NCBI GenBank assembly: GCA_963402885.1
Contig: OY727094.1
Span: 3,660,501-3,724,500 of the forward strand
Length of the DNA stretch: 64,000 nt
Direction: 5' to 3'
Origin: Antedon bifida
Taxonomy: Eukaryota; Echinodermata; Crinoidea; Comatulida; Antedonidae
In this document: positions 33,210 to 42,143 of the stretch, in pieces
How the letters are laid out: the number at the start of each line of letters is the position of its first letter
Position numbering within the stretch: the first letter of the stretch is position 1
Made by a program: the position numbers and the translations under genes
Notes under the pieces: model-generated
Seen by the model: the letters and a program-made list of their open reading frames with translations, nothing else
The model's database searches: none
Told to the model about the DNA's origin: nothing

Positions 33210-34833
33210 TCAGCTACTGTCAATGTCTTCCTCCAAGCATCCCTCCTCCTCCACATCCTTCAGTGTACATTTCAGTATTGACTCCTTAACTTTCTTTTGC
33301 TCTGCATCTGTTTTACACTTCAGAAGGACGGCAGAGAGTTGTTGGCGTTGATATTTGAGGAGGAATTTCTGACATGAACGAATTGTCCCTAAAAAATAAT
33401 GCACAAATAGTGAAATGAATGTTTATGAAATTGAGAACTCTCCATCAACATGCGTTCTCAACTTATAACAGATTCAATGTGGCATATCCTGCTGTGGCCA
33501 TAAAATATCCCAAATCCATCGTAAAGCTCTGTCTACACTATCAAACTAGTTTGACAAAAAAAGTGTGATATTCCCAAATAAGGTAGTGATATGACATCAT
33601 CATGTCCATATATGGGCACATCAAATTTTTTGTCACATAAAGTTTGATAGTGTAGACAATTAACAATTTCTTTATATGACCCCTGACACAAACCCAGCAA
33701 ATATTTTCTCGCCAATGATCACGCAGAGTGAACAATTGATTTCCTACCTCCGCAATGCAATGTTGTGATTCTGCAGGGTTTATCAAGAAGTTTCTTCATA
33801 AAAGGTAAAGCAGTTGACACGAACTTGTAAGACCTCCTTCTTGAACGTACTATGAATATTCTTGTGTATGGATTCAAATATTTCACTAAAAGACATTTTT
33901 AAAATACAGTACAGTAATGCTGAAACTTTTTTAAATTGGTCATATCAAAGTAATATTAAAGTTATTCACTCGAAAATTCGAGCCAAAAATAACAAGTTTA
34001 CAGGACTGGAAGTCAAAGTTATTTTTTGAACAAAAAAACGTCTGTATTTCAGTTAAATGATTTTTTTTTTTTTTATAATTTTTGGTGAAAGTTAATAACT
34101 ATTATGATACTTCAAAACGACCCACCTTTTTTCGAAATCTTTTTTTGTAATATTTTTTTGGAATTAGTCAAAGGGACAATACATCTTTAAAGTTTTGGGA
34201 AGTGATTATGTTTGCTGTTGAGAGTCCCTTAAACAAGCTGAGCATTTTAACATTTTCTGTTATTGTTTGACTGTTAATTTGTCGACTGAAATCTGGAATA
34301 AATTGAATGGTTATTCACAAATTTATATTTATTTACCATACGTACCATTAAAGCCAGGCATGACAGAACCGATCCCATAATCTCCATGCATAGTCACAAC
34401 AGACTGCTTAATTTCATTAAGAAGATCATTTGACATAACTTCTATATTTGTACGCTGATCATCAAAGTTTATTTCACAAAGAAGATACCTTTAAAAAAAT
34501 AATAAAATTCAAAAACTGCTACAAAAAAAGTTAAAAAAGATGTAGGCAAAAAAATTACTTAAAAAAATAAATAAATAATAAAATATTTTTCAAATTTAGG
34601 ATCACTTCCTCTTCGTGCTGTGTGCTGCCTGCAGCGAGGCATCTCATCTTGTACCCAATCCATGTCCAGTAGCAAGTCAGAAGAGAGAGTGCTAGGGCCT
34701 AGCCTAGATTTAGCCAGGTCCGGTGGATGTTAATTCATCATTATCTACAACGAATTAAATTAAATTCTATTTATAAATTTTAAAATTATAGTTAGTGGGA
34801 AATACAGGGCTACCTGTTTCTTAAACGGACCAT
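33210..34833 (-). CDS. POP5: Ribonuclease P/MRP protein subunit POP5
   Basis: POP5 is a core protein of nuclear RNase P (tRNA 5' maturation) and RNase MRP (rRNA processing). Four minus-strand exons join in phase: 34833-34814, 34488-34346, 33885-33748, 33388-33210, giving 159 residues, close to the human 163. The 20-nt first exon encodes MVRLRN and splits the codon for Arg before YLLCEI, the family's N-terminal signature. Other conserved parts are HGDYGIGS, VKYLNPYTRIFIVRSRR.SYKFV, TALPFM, HCGGTIRSCQKFLLKY.R.QL. The C terminus is acidic (DVEEEG.LEEDIDSS). The start was fixed because the ATG-containing micro-exon is the only one with a GT donor in the right phase. The 3' UTR position is taken by a minisatellite; the 5' end is head-to-head with ARL6IP4. 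Confidence 0.93.
33523..33659. mobile_element. Palindromic MITE copy 15
   Basis: Left end AAAGCTCTGTCTACACTATC, right end GATAGTGTAGACA cut before AGAGCTTT. It lies in POP5 intron 3. Confidence 0.8.
34031..34190. mobile_element. MITE family 2, right half
   Basis: GTTAATAACTATTATGATAC and the end AAAGGGACAATACATCTTTA match the right part of family 2. It lies in POP5 intron 2, about 155 bp downstream of exon 2 in the gene's sense. Confidence 0.5.
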
Positions 34834-35394
34834 TATAACCAAAATAACTTTCTAAACTTATCCCTAATGATCCCAACACAAAAAAAACAAAAAAAACATG
34901 TGTTTATAATGTGCGCCCTCTACAGCCAGAACGAGTTCGCGATTGGCGATGCTGAATTTGTAGGCCTAGCTAGCACATTTTGAGGAATGAAAACTTCCAT
35001 AAAACAACGTAAAATAATACCAATTAGGTTATAGATATACAAGGTAACGCATTTAAGATTTTAGAAATTAAAAATATCCATTTTTTCTTGAGTAACACGC
35101 TGCATATGTTGTCTGAGTGACCAATCGATGTTCACTCCTATCGCCGGCCGTCCACCGGGTTTACCGTCCACCGCCAGCCAGCAGTGAGGAGAGGGAGAGT
35201 GGGTTGTGCCCGTGGCTGACTTGGTGGATCCGAGCCTAGCTTAGCCAACCTGGGGATACGTTTGAAAAATGAATAATAATAACCGGCCATAAAGTGCACA
35301 AAGATCTACCTATTTATCCCTCAAACAGTAAAAACGTTAAATTTTATTATTAATATTATTTTTAATTTTATAGCCAATTCTAAAGTAAAGATAG
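34834..35394. promoter_or_regulatory. Bidirectional promoter region of POP5 (-) and ARL6IP4 (+)
   Basis: Only 561 bp separate the two opposed start codons. A CCAAT box lies at 35121-35125 and a GC-rich block follows (about 35140-35240, with CGCCGGCCG and CACCGCCAGCCAGCAG), standing out in AT-rich surroundings. A possible acceptor TTTTATAG just before 35372 hints that ARL6IP4 has an upstream non-coding exon. Sharing of one promoter is inferred from distance. Confidence 0.55.
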
Positions 35395-37952
35395 ATGGCT
35401 CGTTCAAGATCACGAAGTAGAAGCAGGTCAATGTCACGCAAGCATTCCCGATCAACTTCTCGTTCTGAGCTGAAAGAAAATGTTAGAAAACAGAATTCCA
35501 GTCATAGATATAAAGAAAGAAATAACACTTCGAGAAATGAAGGTCGCAGGTCACGATCTAAAGACAAGAAATTATCTTCTCGATCGAGAAGCACAGACTT
35601 GAAAAATCGTTCTTCAAAATCTAGAGAAAGTAATAATAATCCTGGACCTTGGAGTGCCAGCAACAAAAGGTCACAGTCATCAGATGATGAAAGACAAACT
35701 GACCGAACAAAATCACTAAGGGACAAACAATCCCAAAGCAAAGATGAAGATATAAAAAATATTCTTGCCAGGATTCTTCCAAAGTCATATGCATCTGCTG
35801 TTGAAAAAATTGATTCAAAAATTGACAAGAAGGAGAAGTCTAATTCAAATAAACGAAGACATAGTTCGTCGGATAGTAATTCTTCTAGTGGGACTCGAGA
35901 ATCTCGAAATACTCTTGTGAAACTAGCCACTGGGAAACCGGTATTACCAAAAGCTTACGCAGATCCTGCTACTGATGATAAGAAACTAAGTGAAAATAAA
36001 AGGGACAATAAAAAACAAAGTAAAAAGGAAAATAAAAAGGAAGACAAAAAAGAAAATAAAAAGGACGATACAAAAGAAGATAAAAATGAAAATAAAAAGG
36101 ACGATAAAAGGGAAGATAAAAAGGAAAATAAAAAGAACGATAAAAGAGAAGATAAAAAGGAAGATAAAAGGGAAGATAAAGAAAAACATGAAAGAAAAAA
36201 TAAGAGAAAACGAAGCAAGTCATCTTCGGAACCTGATTCAAAAATTCCAAAAGCGTATTCAACAAAAGTAAACGAGGACGATTCGAAAAATAAATCCGAG
36301 AGATTCACAGAAACTATCAAAGTCGATAAAAGTTCAAAATTAAGTATATCTGATATTAGAAAAAAAATTGATGAAATTAGAGCAAAGTCTCCAAATTTAA
36401 AAAGGAAAACTTCTCCAAAACATTCTCCTTCAAAACCTAAACATAATGATTTGAATACTGAATTAAATAAAAAGAGAGAACATAGAAGTATATCAAGGAG
36501 TCGATCGCGAGAACGTAAGAGAGATAAGGATAAGGACAATAAAAGTAAAAGAAGCCACTCTTTGGATAAAAAAGATGGAGAAAAAGACAAATCAAAGAAA
36601 CGAAAACTCTCCGATTCTGATCCAAATGATTCTAAGAAAAAGGAAACGCTAAAATCACCCAAAGATTCTGCGAAATCAAAATCTGATAAAAACAAGAAAT
36701 CAAAACGCTCTTCTAGTTCATCGCCAGAATTGAACAAATCAAAGAAGAAGAAAAAGGAAAAAAAGAAAAAGAAATCTAAAGATAAGAAAAAGAAGAAGGA
36801 TAAGAAAGAAAAAAAATCTGAAAAGGCAAAATCGGACAATTTATTAAAAAAACCAATTAACAGTACTGAAGTGGAGGGTTAGTATTGATTGATTGATAAA
36901 TTTATTTCAGAATAAAAATTTCATATTATAAAGAAAATGTTCAATGGAACACAGAAAATCACACTAAAATAGGATTTTCTCCCATTTAGTGAAGAGATTT
37001 GAATCATGTAATTAGTACCTAAGGTTTTTGTAGATGTGGCCAAGCAGTTTAATTCCCAGTTTGTATTAAAAACCTTTCATTTAAGAATTTCATCAAGTGG
37101 CACCCATCCCATTATATTTTATTTTAACTATTTCAAGGCAATAAAGTTGAAGAAGAAACACCTAAAAGTAAAGGTCCAATGACAAGGGAAGAATATGAAA
37201 AGAAACAGAATACAGTTCGTAGAGTGTATGACCCAGACACTGACAGAAATAGGTAAATATTGTACTTCCAGAAAGGTTAAGCTCTGTCCACACTATCAAA
37301 CTCGTGACAACAAAACTGTGATGTGCCCAAATATGGTAGTGGTATACCCAAATGGGTATCATGTCAACATAAAGTTTTATAGTGAAGACAGAGCTTAAGT
37401 GATCATTCAGCACAGTTCAAAAAGCATACAGAGTATGATAGTGCAGCTGGGGCCAACATGGGCGGGCCGAGTGGATGACCCAAGTCCTACTCCTTGGTTC
37501 TTCCCCTGGTCAAGGAGTGTGGACATAGTAATGACATAATTTTTTTTCCCTGGTCAAGGAGTGTGGACATGTAATAATGATGCCATTGTTTTTTTATAGA
37601 TTAGTGAGAGGAGATGGTGAAATAATTGAAGAAATTGTGAGCAGAAGTAGACATAAAGAAATCAATAAGGTACAGTAGTTAAAATATACTAAGGTGCTTA
37701 ATAGGAGTCATTTGTCGTTGGGCACAGGTAGTTCAGTTTAATGGTGAATCACATGATTTTAACACATTTTAGTGTAATTTTGAACATGTTTCAAGCATTT
37801 AGTAGATTAGTTTTATAGCAACAATGTGTTGCTTTAACTGTATTTAATTGATTGTTTAATTTTATATTTGTAATTTACATTTTATATTTTTTTAGCAAGC
37901 AACTAAAGGTGATGGAGCATCATTTGCCAAATCTCTTGGAATATACAAATAG
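35395..37952 (+). CDS. ARL6IP4: ARL6IP4/SRp25-like RS- and lysine-rich nuclear protein
   Basis: ARL6IP4 (SRp25) is an SR-related nuclear/nucleolar protein linked to splicing. Four exons join in phase: 35395-36877, 37138-37252, 37600-37669, 37896-37952, giving about 574 residues, longer than vertebrate relatives. The N terminus is an RS domain ([20 protein letters not shown]), the middle is charged and lysine-rich, and poly-Lys runs precede the only globular part. That C-terminal block identifies it: [40 protein letters not shown], then [18 protein letters not shown]. The start is the first ATG and heads the RS repeats. Residues about 200-260 are a lysine/acid tandem repeat (separate entry). 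Low-complexity regions carry no family information, so the call rests on the C terminus. Confidence 0.88.
35985..36190 (+). repeat. In-frame K/D/E/N coding repeat in ARL6IP4 exon 1
   Basis: Short units such as GATAAAAAGGAAAATAAA, AAGGACGATAAAAGGGAAGA recur with codon-sized phase, encoding alternating [18 protein letters not shown]-type blocks. The reading frame stays open throughout, and all differences are substitutions among Lys, Asp, Glu, Asn and Arg codons. Confidence 0.8.
37279..37397. mobile_element. Palindromic MITE copy 16
   Basis: Both ends kept (AAGCTCTGTCCACACTATCA; TTATAGTGAAGACAGAGCTT), with a much reduced right arm. It starts 26 bp after the ARL6IP4 exon 2 donor. Confidence 0.75.
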
Positions 37953-38079
37953 CTGATGCCACATTTAAAGTTAACAGCAGAGGGTAGCAAACAAAAGTAC
38001 TGGATTGCTTTCTCTTTTAATACATTTTTGTTACAATAGAACGTACAGTATTATGAACATTTGTGATGACTTAGCCTTA

Positions 38080-38290
38080 AGCCGATTTTCCACTAGGCGA
38101 ATTTGTTCGCACGAATCTAACGTTTCGAAGAGAAAAAAATCGCCTACTCTCTTTCCACTACATGAGAGAATAGCTGCGACGTTCATGTTCCTCGCGTGGT
38201 TGCTGAGCTTTTAGATTCGCATGAGTGCTCATGAAAGCGTCATAGCTCATTTCCTGAGCTCTGATTGGTTGCGCAATATTTCGCTTCGCA
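38080..38290. repeat. CCACTAGGCGAA-type repeat in the ARL6IP4 3' flank
   Basis: TTTTCCACTAGGCGAATTTG and TCGCACGAATCTAACGTTTC with several TCGC/GCGA words and a late GATTGGTTGCGCAATATTTC form a CpG-bearing block foreign to its AT-rich flanks. The wording recalls the GGTTCCCACTAG elements at 203-2859. Ends are unclear. Confidence 0.4.
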
Positions 38291-38300
38291 AAAAGTAAAA

Positions 38301-38405
38301 ACAAGTGTGATGTATCTAAATATGGTAGTGATATACCAAAATATGGTATGGTGATATGACATCATCATGTCCATATATGGGCACATCACATTTTGTTCAT
38401 ACAGT
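38301..38405. mobile_element. Palindromic MITE copy 17, ends lost
   Basis: AAGTGTGATGTATCTAAATA through GGGCACATCACATTTTGTTC, two internal GGTAGTGATAT units, neither terminal repeat. It directly follows the CCACTAGG block. Confidence 0.7.
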
Positions 38406-39038
38406 TTTTTTTTGTTACTTTCCAATGTAACAAATGAGGGGCAATGTATGTTTTAATACTATGGCAATCCATATTTAGCAGGGCACTCCCCTACTCATTC
38501 AGTTTCATAATTGTTTATATTATTTATTTTATGCTTTATTGTTAGCTTGGCAATTTACTGTATGGATTCTGTAATGGTCAACATATAGTGAAAAATATTT
38601 GAATGCTTTTGTAATTATGAGAGTGTAATTGTTGTAAATTTTGAATTGTGTCTATATAAAACATTTCTTTTTTCATGATGTTTTATTATAGGTAAATTAA
38701 AAATTGACAGGCATATTAAATAGTGAATTGAATTTGTTTAAGTTTTAGGATGTGTATATATAAGAACAATTGATATGAAACCATTTGATATGATTTATCA
38801 AAATTGCTACAGTATAGTATACAATTAATTATAATACTGTTGGTACAGTATAATTTCTTTATTTTTAAATATGCATAATTTAATTTAAAACGAAGCACTT
38901 TGTGTTTCGTTTGTCTATGGATTAATGTAAAATGAATTTTGGCAAAAATCTGTAATGCATTTGAATTAACATAATCTTAATGTGTATATGATGCTTTTTC
39001 AGATTTCTTGTAACAATTTTGTAATTTTGTAAGCTTCT

Positions 39039-39168
39039 AAAGCTCTGTCTACACTTATCAAATGTGATGTGGCCATATGTGGACACGATAATGTCATATC
39101 ACTACCATATTTCGGCACATCACACCTTTTTTCTCAAACTAGTAGTAGAATAGTGTAGACAGTGTTTA
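39039..39168. mobile_element. Palindromic MITE copy 18
   Basis: Ends AAAGCTCTGTCTACACTTAT and ATAGTGTAGACAGTGTTT; the left arm has lost GTTTGACAAAA. Confidence 0.75.
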
Positions 39169-40324
39169 AAATAAATATCAAAGTTGTTTGCTTAGCTATA
39201 TAGCGAGAGGAGCTATTGTATGTTGTTACATTTTGTATAAAATAGTACTGCACATGACCGATTATAGTCCCTAGGTCTGGGTATGACATTTTTTGGAAGA
39301 AATTACGGAATTGGATCATAATATTCATATTGTATTCATTAATAATGGAATTAACCAAAGACTTGTGTCTGAATTTCTCCTACTGTAAATTCGTGGGTTA
39401 GGGTGGGATTATTATACTCAAACGTGGGGTTATACTCGGTCATAAACAATCTTGAACTTGGTTCTATGATGGAATCAAACTATCGTTCCTTTTTTTTTTT
39501 TTTTGAAATTTTATTTTGAAAATGTGTATAGAGGTTTTATATAACTGTTTCTTTAGATACATATTTGATGTATTATAGAATAAATAAACACACAGCATTT
39601 CTGCATTGAAATCAAGTATTGTCTTTGTAAAGTTTTGTAAAGATGCTTAAGATGTCAAGTGGACACAGGTCAGCGTTAGATAAACTTCTTGGACTATGAT
39701 GTCATTATTTGAAGAAAAGGCCAATTCGATCCTCGTGGTATTGTTGACATGTTCACGCTTGACTGCACACTACCAAAGAGCGGCTAGAGATCAGGCAACC
39801 GGAACTCAATAAATCATAAAGCAAACAAACGAAGAGTCAATTACGAGCTGGGATCACAGCCGTAGAGAAGCTATTGATTCAATTAGTAGGTGATTTAACT
39901 TTTTTAATTTATTTAAATTCAATAATGTGTACATAACATAGAACCAATACTTGGAGTAGGGCCTAGCTAGAGGTAGTAGGTAACCTAGAGTGGCATAGTT
40001 ACTAGGCTCAGGCTGGTGGTAGTCATGCAGCCGGCGGGTAGGCAAATCAGTGCCAATTTCACAGATGAGAAATCACTGAATCAGGCTGGTGGTACATGTG
40101 GGAGGGGCATGCCGCTTGGCTGAATGGACCAGGCTTGGATGGAGGTAAAAATTGCACCAGGCAAGTTAGTGCCCCGATATGTTTTTTGTTAAGGAAAACA
40201 AGTTTGATCACAGTACATAGTGACTGCGTTCCAACTTAATGAGAGGGTTATCAAAATATATTTTGTTCATATTTGTGTTAATGTATGTTACAAACAATCA
40301 ATCCGCAGGCATAGTCACCTCCAA

Positions 40325-40510
40325 GGAAAAACCATTGTCTGACATACAATTTAGGTGTTTTTTTGCTTTAAATTACATTTTTTTCAGGAATATATATTTT
40401 TTTTGATCCAGTTTTTGGTCAAAGTAAATAACTATTATGTGACATTAAAATGATGTTCAATAACAGAATTTTAACAAATTATTTATTTAGGGGGACAATA
40501 TATCTTTAAT
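40325..40510. mobile_element. MITE family 2, right half
   Basis: GAAAAACCATTGTCTGACAT, TTTGGTCAAAGTAAATAACT and GGGGGACAATATATCTTTAA. It shares the deletion breakpoint ACCATTGTCTGACA with the copy at 24181, so these two form one subfamily. Confidence 0.55.
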
Positions 40511-40691
40511 ATAACCAAAAATATGTATCAAAAATGTGAATTGCTGAATCATCTCCAAGGTTAATAAATATTATCCCACGGCTTAACTCAAGTTTTGTTG
40601 TAATTAATTGGAGCAAGTTCACCTTCAATAAGCATAATCTATTGTGCTTTGTGCATATTTCCAAGCTTACTATAATAATATAGAATATTGT

Positions 40692-40917
40692 AAAGCTATG
40701 TCTACACTATCAAACTTTATGTGACAAAACAATGTGATGTGCCCATGTATTGAGGACATGATGATGTCATATCATTTCGTTTATTTATTTGACCAACAAA
40801 CCATAAGATAAAATACAGAGATAAATTGGTCAGCTACCATATTTGGCCATATCACCACAATATTTGGGCACATCACACTTTTTTGTCACATCAAGTTTGA
40901 TAGTGTAGACAGAGCGT
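40692..40917. mobile_element. Palindromic MITE copy 19 with a nested insertion
   Basis: A complete MITE (AAAGCTATGTCTACACTATC; GATAGTGTAGACAGAGC) interrupted at ATATCA|CTACCATATTT by 59 bp (40775-40833). The insert starts TTTCGTTTATTTATTTGACC and looks like a reversed LINE 3' tail. Confidence 0.75.
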
Positions 40918-41267
40918 AACAACTTGTGTCAGAATTTCTACACAGTTTAAAACATGTTGCTATTTTCTAGAGCTATATGTAATACAGTAGAAATATATCA
41001 AATTACATTTTTATAGACAACATTTTCCAATCCTTGTTATTTTGCCTGGATTTCACTGAAAGAAGCATTGTCATTTAGGTAAATAAAATGAGTTCATATG
41101 ATATGTTTTTGGTTGTTTGAATGCCTAACCCATCCATGACTTGCTTTTTTCACATACCTCAACCTCTACACATTTACCACCACAGCCAGCTGAATATTAG
41201 TCTAGTCATTTCTTTAAAAAAAAAATATTATAGTACAGTATACCAAATACAAGCCTATTAAGAGCTT

Positions 41268-41387
41268 AAGCTCTGTCTACACTATCAAACTTTATGTGAC
41301 AACAAAATTGATGTGCCCATATATGGACTTGATAATGTCACACTACAATATTTAATTATATCACTACCATATATACCACAGAGCTTA
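41268..41387. mobile_element. Palindromic MITE copy 20
   Basis: Left end AAGCTCTGTCTACACTATCA intact; the right arm collapses after CACTACCATATATACCACAG to GAGCTT. GAGCTTAAGCTC at the left edge suggests two copies once met there. Confidence 0.7.
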
Positions 41388-41421
41388 GAAACCTTCTAAG
41401 ACCCAACAAAAAAATGTCCCC

Positions 41422-41741
41422 TTAAAGATGTATTGTCCCCCTGAAAAAAATAATTTTTTAAATTTTTTGTTGAATATGTCATTTTAATGTTATTTAGTTT
41501 GTTAGTTATCCACTTTGACAAAAAAATTGGATTGAAAAAAAAAAACTACCTGGAACAACTGTAATTTAAAGCAAAAAATAGTCTTTTTGGTTTTGGTTGA
41601 ATTTAACCATTTATTTTGTCATTTTATAAGTTTTTTTCTACAAAAGTGATTAACTTGATTACAACTACAACATAACCTATTAAAAAATCTGATTTTATTA
41701 ATCTTCATTTTTCATGTTTTTAGGGGAGAATACATCTTTAA
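41422..41741. mobile_element. MITE family 2, complete copy (320 bp)
   Basis: TTAAAGATGTATTGTCCCCC at the left and GGGGAGAATACATCTTTAA at the right are near-perfect inverted repeats. The inside matches 8449-8792 in reverse: CACTTTGACAAAAAAATTGG, TAATTTAAAGCAAAAAATAG, TTTAACCATTTATTTTGTCA, TAATCTTCATTTTTCATG. Possible TTAA or TA target site. Confidence 0.7.
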
Positions 41742-42143
41742 TCATTATTATTTATGACTGCATATTATTGTAAAATTTATTTATTCATGACCTTTTTAAT
41801 TCTAACTGCACTTTCCCAACATATTGGATAAGAAGAGCGGATGATAGCGTTACCATAGTAATCAGTACGTGTTTTGTTTTTTTAATTGGCCTATTCATTC
41901 AAGTTCATTAGTTGAATGTTGTTGCTCAATGCTCCCCACTGCATGCTATTTTGTTTAGTTAAGTAACTGTACTTAAGTATTGATGTTATTATATCTTGCA
42001 GGTTTTAATACAATTCGTGTGAATGTATGATAGATTAAGTTTGCTTGAGGGGAATTGATTGCCAGGTATTACAGTTTGTTAAAGACCATCATTCAGTAGA
42101 AACAGTTAGACTGCTTTGCTTGTAGTGTGGATTACTGTTTAAA

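Larger units (their letters stand above)
39173..42143. other. Intergenic region between ARL6IP4 and AIFM3
   Basis: No supportable exon was found. It contains a TATAATCCC-type repeat (39241-39440), an AATAAA at 39579-39584 that may end a long ARL6IP4 3' UTR, two MITE-family-1 copies, two family-2 copies, and single-copy-looking DNA at 39640-40200 with CAGGCTGGTGGTA occurring twice. The AIFM3 promoter and 5' UTR must lie at its right end. Confidence 0.5.

Noticed and set aside
35990-36271. Second plus-strand frame (Met-Lys-Ile-Lys repeats) inside ARL6IP4
   Set aside because: A frame shadow of the AAA/GAA-rich repeat with no independent start context.
35955-36839. 294-codon open frame on the minus strand, rich in Ser, Phe, Leu
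   Set aside because: It is antisense to the lysine-rich ARL6IP4 exon; AAR/GAY-type codons read backwards give TTY/CTT/TCT. No family similarity.
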